NCBI GenBank assembly: GCA_023957155.1
Contig: JAMLHK010000018.1
Span: 1-64,000 of the forward strand
Direction: 5' to 3'
From: Chitinophagaceae bacterium
GTDB taxonomy: Bacteria; Bacteroidota; Bacteroidia; Chitinophagales; Chitinophagaceae
Length of the DNA: 64,000 bases
Part shown: positions 33,558 through 42,830 of the stretch, piece by piece
Layout: each line of letters begins with the position of its first letter
Position numbering within the stretch: the first letter of the stretch is position 1
Notes under the pieces: model-generated
Told to the model about the DNA's origin: nothing
Seen by the model: the letters and a program-made list of their open reading frames with translations, nothing else
The model's database searches: none
Program-made: the position numbers and the translations under genes

Positions 33558-34217
33558 ATGAAAACGTATCAATTGCTCAGGAACAACCAAATGATGGGAT
33601 ACTACACAAAGACCTGTTTACTCCAGATCGGACTTCAGCCTTTAGACCTGTTATGGATCGAAGGAGAAAGTATAACCTGGAAATACCCTTCAGAACTGGA
33701 AGAGTTGAGTGCTTACGTACCGCAGGCTGAACTTACATCGGCTTCGGTAGTAAATAACCGGAAAGAAAAGCAGATCCGTTATTTTGATACGCATATTGCG
33801 GAGATGGATTATAAAAAAGTAAACATCCAATATATAGAGGAGCCCGATGCAGTATCGTGTGATGTAGCTCCCGGTTTTGAATATGTGATAATGGCACAGG
33901 ACTACAGGCTGCCTGTTGAGGAATTAGAAAATGAAACGACTGCCGATGCCCTTGCGATGCAGGAAGCGGTAGATGCCGTTCAGGCTTTCTTAAATCAATC
34001 TCCCGTTAGCAATGACGTGCCGGAAATGATGATCCCCGGGTATAAGGCAGACAGTGATCAGTTTACTACGATTTGGGATATGAATGACAGCGAGGAAGGA
34101 TCGGATCGGGATACAACACTGCGGAGGAAAAGACTACAGCTTGCAAAAATCAGGTTAAATACAATGATAGCGGGTTTGATAACTCTTGCCTCTATAGCGC
34201 TTCATCTTAAAATGTAG
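33558..34217 (+). CDS. GYF_2 (DUF4339)-type protein with C-terminal anchor, copy 1
   Basis: 219 residues. Residues 1-55 are a GYF_2-like domain (YQLLRNNQMMGYYTKTCLLQIGLQPLDLLWIEGESITWKYPSEL). A long acidic, low-complexity middle follows, then a C-terminal membrane helix (RLNTMIAGLITLASIALHLKM). The protein is probably anchored in the inner membrane with its domain in the cytoplasm. GYF-type domains bind proline-rich peptides in other proteins; here the partner is unknown. The next gene is a diverged paralogue. Confidence 0.75.
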   Translation: MKTYQLLRNNQMMGYYTKTCLLQIGLQPLDLLWIEGESITWKYPSELEELSAYVPQAELTSASVVNNRKEKQIRYFDTHIAEMDYKKVNIQYIEEPDAVSCDVAPGFEYVIMAQDYRLPVEELENETTADALAMQEAVDAVQAFLNQSPVSNDVPEMMIPGYKADSDQFTTIWDMNDSEEGSDRDTTLRRKRLQLAKIRLNTMIAGLITLASIALHLKM

Positions 34218-34236
34218 AAAATTGATAAACGATTAC

Positions 34237-34275
34237 CCCTGTTTTTATATAACAAATGATAAAACAGGTATTTTT
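34237..34275 (+). terminator. Hairpin with T-run after GYF copy 1
   Basis: cctgtttttat and ataaaacagg pair over about 10 bases around a short loop and are followed by tattttt. It is placed 20 bases past the stop. Confidence 0.55.
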
Positions 34276-34279
34276 AACG

Positions 34280-34319
34280 CACAGTTTGCCTTTAAAAACA
34301 GGCAAGCTGTGTAGTTTTT
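34280..34319 (+). terminator. Second hairpin with T-run
   Basis: cacagtttgcc (34280-34290) and ggcaagctgtg (34301-34311) form an 11-base stem with one G-T pair around a 10-base loop, then tagttttt. Two terminators in a row separate the GYF paralogues into different transcripts. Confidence 0.6.
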
Positions 34320-34460
34320 GAATAACTTTGAATAAGACCAAACCGTGTACTCCCGGTTTCTATAAATCCTTCTCCTTTGAATGTCCGTGCGTCAGGCATG
34401 TTATTATTCTGATTATCCGTTCCTTTGAAATATTCACAATTGGACTTCTGATAAAATGAT

Positions 34461-35096
34461 ATGTTCATGAAAGAATATTTATTATTGCGGAACAACGCCG
34501 AATCCGGACCTTATTCGATTGATGAATTAAAGGAGATGGGGCTGAAGGCTTATGATCTGATCTGGATAGAAAACAAAAGTTTTTCCTGGAAGTATCCCTC
34601 TGAAATTAATGAGCTGGCCTTATTTGCTCCGCCATTACCCGGTAACGCAGATGAGGCTGACAACCATAAACCCGGTGAAGAAAACAAAGAAGACTGGTTT
34701 TTTGTGCAGGATGAGCCGGTTATAAAAAAAGAGCCTCCTGTAAAACAACTCAGCCATATTGTAGCCTTACGGCCTTCTGTAGAAAATATTCGGGTTAAAA
34801 CGATAAAACCCACGGCTTCTCCAAACATGGTTAAAGTGGAAATACGCGAGCAGGAAGGAATTCCCCGTTCCGCGGCAACCCTGTCCGGGTATGTGTATGA
34901 AACCCGGGATCAGCTACCTGCAGCTACAACCGTACTCCGTCCTGTTTATACAACAGGGCAAAGGTACCGTAGATCTCATCTGCTGGAAACCCTGTTTTCT
35001 TTAGGTGATAATAATAAAATGGAGGTAGTGGTATTGGCAATCGGCGCTGCATCATTGCTTGCTGTTGCCTACTTATTAGTTACTTCAACTTATTAG
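34461..35096 (+). CDS. GYF_2 (DUF4339)-type protein with C-terminal anchor, copy 2
   Basis: 211 residues, or 209 from the second Met. Residues 1-55 are again a GYF_2-like domain (YLLLRNNAESGPYSIDELKEMGLKAYDLIWIENKSFSWKYPSEI), closer to the family consensus (GPY) than copy 1. The middle is acidic and then basic, and ends in a membrane helix (VVVLAIGAASLLAVAYLLV). The shared W-K-Y-P-S-E motif and layout show that the two genes are duplicates; their middles no longer align. Confidence 0.75.
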   Translation: MFMKEYLLLRNNAESGPYSIDELKEMGLKAYDLIWIENKSFSWKYPSEINELALFAPPLPGNADEADNHKPGEENKEDWFFVQDEPVIKKEPPVKQLSHIVALRPSVENIRVKTIKPTASPNMVKVEIREQEGIPRSAATLSGYVYETRDQLPAATTVLRPVYTTGQRYRRSHLLETLFSLGDNNKMEVVVLAIGAASLLAVAYLLVTSTY

Positions 35097-35101
35097 ATAA
35101 C

Positions 35102-35770
35102 TTATCTTACCTGCTGATAAGTTGCGGGTGCATCTCTTACGGTAGTTTTCTGGATATTATGCAGGTCATTAAGCGTAAATCCTGTTTTATACAAATGCAG
35201 GAATAGCAATGAAAGCGTTGCAACACCTATTACAGATGCCCACACCCACCAGCTGCGCCTTTGTCCGTTTGCCCCGTTTTCAGGAAAAGTTTCATCATAT
35301 TCTTCCTGCTGTCGTAAAAAGCGCTCGTTAACTTCCGTGTCTCCTCTTAAGATCGTATGACTGGCATCTGTTCTGATAATGCGCACGGCCGGTACCGGTT
35401 CCATGAAATCATAAGTCATGGTTTTAGCCTCAAGGATGATACTTCCGCCGGGCTCTGTTTGTAATATGCCTACTTTGTCCCAAACCACTTCTCCGTCCTG
35501 CTTCAGCCGGCTTTTTATTTCATACGAAAAATCATTTACTCTTTTTATGGCTTCCCATTCCTCTATATGTAACCGGGATGCTACAAATTGAAAGAGGTCT
35601 TTATCCGGTGCATCGTGCATGTCATCAAAAATGATTTTCTGCATTGGCGGCTCAATCAGGCGGGCAGAAAAATTACTGATTGCCGGAATGTTTTGTAATT
35701 CAAGCGTGCCAAGACCAGGTAAGCTTAGGGATTTATGCTGTATAAGGTATTGATGCAGGATATGAAACAT
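35102..35770 (-). CDS. CCDC81-type HU-like domain protein, membrane anchored
   Basis: 222 residues. Residues 1-75 match the prokaryotic CCDC81-like HU domain (LHQYLIQHKSLSLPGLGTLELQ, ARLIEPPMQKIIFDD, DKDLFQFVASRLHIEEWEA). Residues about 76-115 resemble the second such domain (INDFSYEIKSRLKQDGEVVWDKVGIL). A membrane helix lies at about 176-195 (WVWASVIGVATLSLLFLHLY). These domains occur in Bacteroidota envelope proteins, often with a C-terminal SPOR domain, which is absent here. It converges with GYF copy 2, stops 5 bases apart. Confidence 0.78.
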   Translation of the reverse strand: MFHILHQYLIQHKSLSLPGLGTLELQNIPAISNFSARLIEPPMQKIIFDDMHDAPDKDLFQFVASRLHIEEWEAIKRVNDFSYEIKSRLKQDGEVVWDKVGILQTEPGGSIILEAKTMTYDFMEPVPAVRIIRTDASHTILRGDTEVNERFLRQQEEYDETFPENGANGQRRSWWVWASVIGVATLSLLFLHLYKTGFTLNDLHNIQKTTVRDAPATYQQVR

Positions 35771-35881
35771 GAATATGCATTAAACGGGTTCCAATGCTGC
35801 TAAGATAATATTTTTTGATACAGCTAAAGCAGGAATTTCCATTGTACACGGCAGGGAAGGGCATGCCGGATCTGTTTTATA

Positions 35882-37573
35882 TTATTTAGAGAAATTATAG
35901 ATGATACCGCCTAATATATTAAAGCCGTAAACATCATACTGGTACCAGCGTTGATACTTATTGTTAAATACATTATTGGCCTGTACCCACAGGTTAAACT
36001 GCCTGGTGATCTTAAACTCCAGACCTGCACTCAAATCAACCGGATGCCTTCCGGAAGCTACGCTGCCGTTTCTTTCCATGTGTTTTGCACCTTCAAAAAA
36101 GGAAAGATCACTCTTTAGCCAGAGGTCTTTTAACAACTGCCATCTCAGCACCGCGTTAAATTCTCTCGGTATAATACCCCAGGGCTGCGGCTCTGTTTTT
36201 TGTTTATTGAAAAGCAGCCAGTTAAAGCGACCTGTTAAAGAAAAATCTTCAGCCTGTACCATGCCTATTTCCCCGTGCATCTGAAAGGCATTGAGCTTTT
36301 CTTCATTACGTACCAAAAAGCGATTGCCTGCAACGACTATGCCCCCTCCGGGGCCGGCTGTTGTATATTCATTAACGAATAGAGGCATATTATAAAACTG
36401 TACCAAACCTGCCTTGGCATTGTAAAAGAAATGTTCGAGGAATGTTCCTTTAATACCTCCGAAAGTTTCATTTACACGGGTATTAAGCAATTGAGACGGC
36501 TGCTTCAGGTAGGGATTGATAGAGGCAAAACGTTTATAAGAACCTTTATCATAATGCATCAGCCAACCTAATTGAACGATCAGCCCTTCCCCGCCAACTT
36601 TAAAGTCTGCCAACAGATCCGGCAGTAATTTAAAATCGCTATTATCCCATGAAGGAATAAAACCGCCCTGTATCATAACGGCTTCGTTCCTGAATTTCAA
36701 GGCAATGGGAATGGTGACTACGGTATTATTGATGGTGCGCTCGGTCTGGTTGGATGAATATTGGGTAAAATCTGCGTTTACTCCCAGTTTAATGCTTAAT
36801 GCGTCACCAATCGCTTTTTCTACCGGCAGGTCTGCTTTTGCACCGAACTCTTTTCCGTTATGGTTGTCGTTAAAGAAGGACAATTTAATATCGGGATGAT
36901 ATTTTAACCCGAACGATGTAGGTGTGGTGTTTCTGTAGCCGATATTGGCATCAAAGCCAAGGAACCGTTGCAGGATATCCCCTTTGTCGAATTGAAAATT
37001 ATCGTGGTCATATCCGTACAGGTAATACTTATCATTGTCAAATGACAGCTTCCCATACAATTCCTGCTTCCCGGCGGTTATCTTACTGGCATAAATACTT
37101 GCTCCTGCATCGGCATATTCCTGGTATTGCGGTACTTTCCCTTTTGAAGAAACATAGTGAGCCAGAATACTGAGGCTGGTATTATCGCTGTTATTAAAGC
37201 TCAGTCCCGCCTGTGCAAAAGGCGTCTGGTAATTGCCATAGCCTAACTTAACAAAATTGGTGGCATTCCATTGGGGGAGAGCAGAATCTATATTTAGCGC
37301 TAAGGGTGTGATGGCAAGCGGCTGGTATACCAATGACAGGCTGGCAACGGGTATATTGTAATTGAATTTTGGTCTTGAGGAATCGGGTAGGGGAGGCGCC
37401 GCCACGAAATTGATCTTGGCAGATTCTTTTATTTCCGGCTTAAAGCTGGAGGTAATTTCAATAGTCTGCTTTTTCAGCGGATCCTGCGCTTGTGTCAGCA
37501 TAAAAAATCCGGGCATCAGGAACAGGAAGATAAGAGAATAGATATATCGGCTGTTATACATAATTATTTTCAT
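35882..37573 (-). CDS. Outer-membrane barrel protein, TonB-receptor-like
   Basis: 563 residues. The signal peptide runs to about residue 30 (YSLIFLFLMPGFFMLTQAQ). A short periplasmic stretch (TIEITSSFKPEIKESAKINFVAAPPLPDSS) precedes about 450 residues of alternating strands typical of a large beta-barrel, ending NIFGGI-like NILGGIIYNFSK with a near-terminal aromatic. The C-terminal third (GLEFKITRQFNLWVQANNVFNNKYQRWYQYDVYGFNILGG) is like the last strands of TonB-dependent receptors, but no plug domain is present. It is co-directional with, and 28 bases from, the TPR gene upstream. Transported substrate unknown. Confidence 0.75.
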   Translation of the reverse strand: MKIIMYNSRYIYSLIFLFLMPGFFMLTQAQDPLKKQTIEITSSFKPEIKESAKINFVAAPPLPDSSRPKFNYNIPVASLSLVYQPLAITPLALNIDSALPQWNATNFVKLGYGNYQTPFAQAGLSFNNSDNTSLSILAHYVSSKGKVPQYQEYADAGASIYASKITAGKQELYGKLSFDNDKYYLYGYDHDNFQFDKGDILQRFLGFDANIGYRNTTPTSFGLKYHPDIKLSFFNDNHNGKEFGAKADLPVEKAIGDALSIKLGVNADFTQYSSNQTERTINNTVVTIPIALKFRNEAVMIQGGFIPSWDNSDFKLLPDLLADFKVGGEGLIVQLGWLMHYDKGSYKRFASINPYLKQPSQLLNTRVNETFGGIKGTFLEHFFYNAKAGLVQFYNMPLFVNEYTTAGPGGGIVVAGNRFLVRNEEKLNAFQMHGEIGMVQAEDFSLTGRFNWLLFNKQKTEPQPWGIIPREFNAVLRWQLLKDLWLKSDLSFFEGAKHMERNGSVASGRHPVDLSAGLEFKITRQFNLWVQANNVFNNKYQRWYQYDVYGFNILGGIIYNFSK

Positions 37574-37601
37574 CTTTATTTTGTGTAAGACGGATTAGCT
37601 T

Positions 37602-40600
37602 TTATTCTGCAATTTTACCTGAAGCCTTCTCCGCATCAATTACGGTATTCAGCTTTTCGGCAGCTTCGTTTTTTAGTTCGGTTATCCTGCTGTTGTCCAC
37701 CACGCTTTGTAATGTAGCTTTTGCATTGAAATAATCCTTTTGTTTAAAATAGATATCTCCCAGCAGGATATAGGCCTTAGTGATCCAGAAATCATAAGAG
37801 CCGGATTTATTGATGGTTTCAAAAGCTGCTTTATCGGCATTTTTCAGGTCGCTGAGCGCATAATAGCAGCTTGCAATTTCATATCTTGCCTCTGCTGCAA
37901 ACGAGGCGTTGTTGACACTGATCACATTCCTGAAATTTCTGATGGCTTCGGTAAATGCTCTTTTATCCTGGTCTGCTCTTGCCGTTATCATATAGGCCAG
38001 CACTTTATCATCAACACTGATATTTTTTTCCTTCAGCAGTTCCTGTGCATTATCGGCTGCCTCAACCCATTTTTTTTGTTGGTATTGGCTGCGTAATAGT
38101 CCGCGCATGGCTTCCAGCCGGTTTTCACCGCCGGCTGCCAGCGTCTTGAGTATGGAGAAGTATTGCTCCGCTTTGGGGTAGTCCTGCAATTCAAAAAAAT
38201 AAATACGACCGGCCTGGAGGGCGGATCTTTCGGCATATTTACTGGGTCCGCGCTCCGATACTTCCGAATAGCCGGCAACGGCATTTTTCCAGTCTTTTTG
38301 CAGGTTATAAATCTCACTTCGCAAGAACCAGGCATCCAGGGCATTTTGTCCATCGGGAAATTTACTGAGGTAATTATTAAACGCAGTGAGGGCACCATTG
38401 AAATCCTTATCTATATACCGGTTCTCTGCTGCGTGGTAAGTAAGGTTATCTTCTTCGTTTATGGTTACCGCTCGCCCCTGGCTTTGCATGAATACAATGT
38501 ATTCTTCCGCTTTGCCTTCAGCCGTATAAATCGCTTTTATATTTTCTATGGCCTCGTTGGCTTCCGTAGTATTGGGATAGTCAGTTACCAGTTTTTTAAA
38601 TTGGCCTAAGGCTTCTCTGTTGTTATTGAGGTTAAGATAAGCCAGTCCTAATTTTAACTGGGCGCCCGGCTTCAGGTTGGCTGCTACCGGGGCGCTGATT
38701 ACATTATTTAAATAGGGGATAGCTTCACGGTATTTTTCATCCGCCAGGAAGGTCTTTGCAATTTCGAGGTTCACATCCGGTATAAGCAGGGAAGACGGGT
38801 ATTTTCGTTCAATGGTTTTCATGAGATTGATCTTCTCATTGCTGCTGTTTATACCGGCGATCATGGCATTCTGAAAAGTGGCATAATCACCTGAAGCCCA
38901 GGAGTAATTAATGATGGCGTTATATATTGTTCTGGCTTTGGAAAAATCCTTATTCATATAATAGCAGTCAGCCAAACGCAAATAGGCATCCTGCTCAACG
39001 GGCCGGACATTTAACGAGGGATTTTTAGCGATTTGTTCAAAAAAGCCTAATGCCTGGCGATAATTTTCTTTCCGGTAGTAACAATAGCCGAGGTTATATT
39101 TCGCATTGATTACGCTTACTTCCCCGCTCGAATACGATGGATTACGGAGGTAATCGTTATAGAACAGGATAGCTTCATCTAACCGGTTCTGGCGGTAAGC
39201 AATTTCCCCCTCCCAGAAATTGATGAGGGGCAATACCGGTGTATTGAAAGGCGCTCTTAGTGCTTTATCTAACAGTACTTTGGATTCGTTAAGATTCTGG
39301 TCATTGATAAGCTCCATTGCCCTCCCGTAAAGTACTTTGGGGAGCATTCTTTTCACTGATTCGGACGGAGAGGGTATTTTTTCAAGGATATTCAGCGCCT
39401 CCCGGTAGTTATTGGTATTGGCTAACAGCGATGCCGTAATTTCTGCCGCTTCTTTTTGATAAGTGGAACTAGGATATTCGTCCAGGAATTTTCTTAGCTC
39501 ATTGAGCGCGATATCCTGGAATCCTAACTCATACGAAAGCTTGGAATAATTGAACTTTGATACTTCACGTTGTTTGGGATTGGTATTATTAGCGGCGCCA
39601 AAAGAAAAAGCGTTTCTTGCATTGGCTTTATCGCCCAGTTTAAGATAGGCGTCTCCTAAAATATACATCGCATTCTGGCTCAGGGAATCTTCTCCGCCGC
39701 TTAACTGTTTTAAACCTTCTACGGCCTTGTTTAATTGCTTCGTCTGGTAATAGCAATAGCTGAGCTGGTAAAGCGTTTCCCGGCTTACTTTTTGGGTTTT
39801 ATTTACATAGTCTTCCAGATAAGGCAATGCCCGGGTATAATCGCCTTTTTCAAACCAGGCATGTCCGATCAGTTCCTTCATCGGGGTATCATAGTATCCG
39901 CCTTTTTGCCCAAGGGCGGCTTCACCATAGGCCAGGGCTTCTTCTTTTTGACCCTGAACATAATATATGTTGGCTACGTAAAAAGGAACCACGTTCGTAT
40001 AGGGATCATCTTTTTCTACTTTCCGGAATGCAGCTAATCCTTCCTTATAGTTCCTGTTGGCGTAGGCAATCAGTCCGTAATAATAATTAGCGGCTTTATA
40101 ATTCGGGTCGGAGCTGGATTTTGCAATGGATTCCAGCAGGGGAGCGGCTTTCTTAAATTCTTCCAGAGTAAAATAGGCGTATCCCTTGTGAAACTTCATA
40201 TCGGCAACTTGCCGGTTGCTCAGGTTTTCCGTACTGGTTTGCTCGTAATAAGCCAGCGCTTCCCTCATGTTGTTGTTACGAAAATAATATTCCCCAAGAT
40301 GAAAGCTTAGTTTTTGGGTTAGCGAAGGGTTGTAATTCAATACAATGAAATTTTTAGCTTCATCGGCGGAAAAAGTTTCATTTTGCTGTAACCCGCAGGC
40401 TATGGTGTAAAACTGCACATCATCGTAAGTGATGTTATTGTTGCTCCGGTCAGTAGAGCGCATTGAGTTTCTCAGCTCTTTAAAAAGAGGATAGGCTAAA
40501 CTGTATTGTTCCTTCTGAAAATATTCTTTAGCCTCATTAAAACCAGCCTGTGGATCGGTATAAATACTTGTTTGCTGGGCTATAGACAGGGTGGTAGTAC

Positions 40601-40640
40601 TTAACAGCGCTATTACAATATATATAAAACGTCCTTGCAT
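37602..40640 (-). CDS. Large TPR-repeat protein, exported
   Basis: 1012 residues from the ATG at 40638-40640, where a signal peptide begins (MQGRFIYIVIALLSTTTLSIAQQ); the open frame reaches 40697. Nearly the whole mature chain is built of tetratricopeptide repeats, for example DPNYKAANYYYGLIAYANRNYKEGLAAFRKV and NAMYILGDAYLKLGDKANARNAF, about twenty-five units. Probably a periplasmic scaffold. It precedes the barrel gene in the same transcript, suggesting that the two act together in outer-membrane assembly or secretion. A link to gliding/type IX proteins such as SprE is possible but not shown. Confidence 0.82.
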   Translation of the reverse strand: MQGRFIYIVIALLSTTTLSIAQQTSIYTDPQAGFNEAKEYFQKEQYSLAYPLFKELRNSMRSTDRSNNNITYDDVQFYTIACGLQQNETFSADEAKNFIVLNYNPSLTQKLSFHLGEYYFRNNNMREALAYYEQTSTENLSNRQVADMKFHKGYAYFTLEEFKKAAPLLESIAKSSSDPNYKAANYYYGLIAYANRNYKEGLAAFRKVEKDDPYTNVVPFYVANIYYVQGQKEEALAYGEAALGQKGGYYDTPMKELIGHAWFEKGDYTRALPYLEDYVNKTQKVSRETLYQLSYCYYQTKQLNKAVEGLKQLSGGEDSLSQNAMYILGDAYLKLGDKANARNAFSFGAANNTNPKQREVSKFNYSKLSYELGFQDIALNELRKFLDEYPSSTYQKEAAEITASLLANTNNYREALNILEKIPSPSESVKRMLPKVLYGRAMELINDQNLNESKVLLDKALRAPFNTPVLPLINFWEGEIAYRQNRLDEAILFYNDYLRNPSYSSGEVSVINAKYNLGYCYYRKENYRQALGFFEQIAKNPSLNVRPVEQDAYLRLADCYYMNKDFSKARTIYNAIINYSWASGDYATFQNAMIAGINSSNEKINLMKTIERKYPSSLLIPDVNLEIAKTFLADEKYREAIPYLNNVISAPVAANLKPGAQLKLGLAYLNLNNNREALGQFKKLVTDYPNTTEANEAIENIKAIYTAEGKAEEYIVFMQSQGRAVTINEEDNLTYHAAENRYIDKDFNGALTAFNNYLSKFPDGQNALDAWFLRSEIYNLQKDWKNAVAGYSEVSERGPSKYAERSALQAGRIYFFELQDYPKAEQYFSILKTLAAGGENRLEAMRGLLRSQYQQKKWVEAADNAQELLKEKNISVDDKVLAYMITARADQDKRAFTEAIRNFRNVISVNNASFAAEARYEIASCYYALSDLKNADKAAFETINKSGSYDFWITKAYILLGDIYFKQKDYFNAKATLQSVVDNSRITELKNEAAEKLNTVIDAEKASGKIAE

Positions 40641-40805
40641 ACGATGGGTAATTGTCATACAATATAGCTGCAGTGTTGCAGGTTGTACGAAGTTCAATGC
40701 TCTTTTGTTATCAATTTCTTAAAGTGAAAACAAGCACTAAGGTACACTGAACAGGTTTTGCAATAACCATTCCAAAACACTTGTGGATAAAAGGTTGGTA
40801 TCTCT

Positions 40806-40813
40806 TATTTTTG
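40806..40813 (+). promoter_or_regulatory. -7 box for the DoxX gene
   Basis: TATTTTTG matches TAnnTTTG 20 bases before the start. TTG elements occur upstream near 40782 and 40794. Confidence 0.4.
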
Positions 40814-40832
40814 CTCCTTTAAAATAATTAAG

Positions 40833-41240
40833 ATGAGAAAATTGTTATCTACCAATTATACAGACTGGGCTTTTAATATCGCGCTGTTAGTGCTTCGCGC
40901 AGGTATGGGACTGATGATGCTTTCCCATGGTTATGATAAGCTGATACATTTTTCTACAATGAAAAATAAGTTCATGAATTTCCTGGGCATGGGAAGTACC
41001 CTATCGCTTTCTCTCAGTCTTTTTGCTGAATTTTTTTGTGCCATATTCGTTATCATTGGTTTGTTTACCCGCTTTACTGTCCTTCCCCTTGTTATCGGGA
41101 TGAGCGTGGCTTTATTTAAAGCGCATAATGCAGCGATATTCGGGGACGGCGAAAAGGCTGCACTATATTTAGCCGGATTTTTTGTTATCCTGCTGGTAGG
41201 ACCGGGTAAAGCCAGTGTGGACGCCATGATGGGAAAGTAA
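40833..41240 (+). CDS. DoxX family membrane protein
   Basis: 135 residues, four membrane helices: FNIALLVLRAGMGLMMLSHGYDKL, LSLSLSLFAEFFCAIFVIIGLFTR, LPLVIGMSVALFKAHNAAIF and AALYLAGFFVILLVGPGKASVD. The GxGLxxxxHGxDKL motif and the final GPGKxSxD are typical of DoxX. Inner-membrane protein; relatives are linked to quinone oxidoreductases and thiol stress. Not clearly part of an operon; the TPR gene is divergent and dacB convergent. Confidence 0.88.
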   Translation: MRKLLSTNYTDWAFNIALLVLRAGMGLMMLSHGYDKLIHFSTMKNKFMNFLGMGSTLSLSLSLFAEFFCAIFVIIGLFTRFTVLPLVIGMSVALFKAHNAAIFGDGEKAALYLAGFFVILLVGPGKASVDAMMGK

Positions 41241-41315
41241 ACGAATGTCGGGAGTCAGGAACAACATACAAGTTGCAGGGATGCAGGTTACAAGGGGCTT
41301 TCATCAGCTCACACC

Positions 41316-42725
41316 TTATTTCAGCATATCCAGCACTGTATACATCTTGCGTATTAATGCGGTTGACGAACCGTTGTAGTTGTTCACAAGAAATGAAAAA
41401 ATATAGGTATTGCCGTTTGCTGCAGTGTGATATCCTGAAAAGCCCTTTACATTCCTGATCGTACCGCTTTTCATTTTCATGCCGTTATAGTCGGGTAATG
41501 ATCTTATAAATGAGGAAAACCATTCTTGTTTTTGTGCATATTGCAAAACTTGCACCTGGGCGTGCGTAGTCACCCGGTTTAAGGGAGACAGACCCGATCC
41601 GTCCACTATATTTATTTCCTTGTCATTTATTCCGTTTTGCCTCCAGAAGGCTTTAACCACGCTTACCCCGGTATCGGTTGTGCCATAGCCTTTCTCTTTA
41701 TAGCCGATAGTTTTCAGCAATGCCTCTCCATACAGGTTTATGCTTTTTTTATTAAACCAGTAAATGATAGAGTCTAAGCCGGGAGAGGTTTCGGTATGTA
41801 CAATAGTATGTTCGTCAGCGCCGGTACGGGTAAATGATTTTATTTCGGGTGCTTTTTTTATAATGCCTTTTTCTGCCAGGCGATCCGATAATTCGGATAT
41901 AAATTGCCGTGTACCGGAAGGCAGGGCGCCCGATATCACATACGCCTTTTCATTTACGGGTATTGTACCTTTTACGTACCCGGCGGTATCATTTAAAGGA
42001 AAATAGATATAGGCATTGTCTCCCGTTCCCCTTGCTGCAGACAGTACCGCCGACTGAAGATGATAGTTATACAATTTAGGATGTGAGCCTACTATGAGAA
42101 CCGTGTCGCCTATGTTTTTACCCGACTGGAGCAGCAGGTCAAATTGATTTTCCCGCCAGTTTAATTTTTCACAGCCTGCGCCATAATAGTTGCCGATGTC
42201 CTGCCATATCCAGCCATCGGGAATATAGTCAGGTGCCCACCGGCTGTCATCAATAGCTATGCTGTTGAGTGGTCTTTTATTTTGTTCCAGCCATCCGGAT
42301 ATACGGTTTAATACGTTATCGGCTTTTGTGTTCTGCCATCTTTCGCTGCCCAGTGTGGGGTCTCCGGAAGGTGATATATAAAGGATATCATCCTGCTTAC
42401 CGGCAGCAAATGTGGTAGTGTACCTGAAATCCTTTCCCAGTAATGCGAAAGCAGTAGCGCTGGTAATGATTTTTTGTGTGGAGGCCGGAGCAAGACCTAT
42501 CCCCGAATTTTTATCAAATACAACTTTCCCGGTTGCCGCTTCTATAACATAGAGGGAACTGATGGCATGTGCCAGCTGGCTGTCTTCTTCGAAACGAAGG
42601 AATGCCTTTTGCAATTTTTGTGACAGGGTTTGGGTATATGTCCCGGATACCGGGAACCAGGAAACGAGCAGCAGAAGAGCAATGGCTGATATCTTACCGG
42701 AACCGGGTATTTTTTTTCGAATCAT
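41316..42725 (-). CDS. dacB: D-alanyl-D-alanine carboxypeptidase/endopeptidase (PBP4 type)
   Basis: 469 residues, peptidase family S13, exported to the periplasm (hydrophobic N-terminus with SAIALLLLVSWFPVSG). It trims and cleaves peptidoglycan cross-links. Active-site motifs are all present: SxxK in APASTQKIITSATAF, SxN in KKSINLYGEALLKTIG, and KSG(T) in MKMKSGTIRNVKGFSGY. The interrupting domain characteristic of class C lies between the first two. GSGLSPLNRVTT is also conserved in the family. Monocistronic by appearance. Confidence 0.93.
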   Translation of the reverse strand: MIRKKIPGSGKISAIALLLLVSWFPVSGTYTQTLSQKLQKAFLRFEEDSQLAHAISSLYVIEAATGKVVFDKNSGIGLAPASTQKIITSATAFALLGKDFRYTTTFAAGKQDDILYISPSGDPTLGSERWQNTKADNVLNRISGWLEQNKRPLNSIAIDDSRWAPDYIPDGWIWQDIGNYYGAGCEKLNWRENQFDLLLQSGKNIGDTVLIVGSHPKLYNYHLQSAVLSAARGTGDNAYIYFPLNDTAGYVKGTIPVNEKAYVISGALPSGTRQFISELSDRLAEKGIIKKAPEIKSFTRTGADEHTIVHTETSPGLDSIIYWFNKKSINLYGEALLKTIGYKEKGYGTTDTGVSVVKAFWRQNGINDKEINIVDGSGLSPLNRVTTHAQVQVLQYAQKQEWFSSFIRSLPDYNGMKMKSGTIRNVKGFSGYHTAANGNTYIFSFLVNNYNGSSTALIRKMYTVLDMLK

Positions 42726-42830
42726 AAATAATTATTTATCGCCGGGCAGGGAATAGAAAATGAAGGTAAAGCGCCTGCGCCAAAGTTCCATTATATTTAT
42801 CGGGATGCTTACCTTGCGATAAAATTTAAG

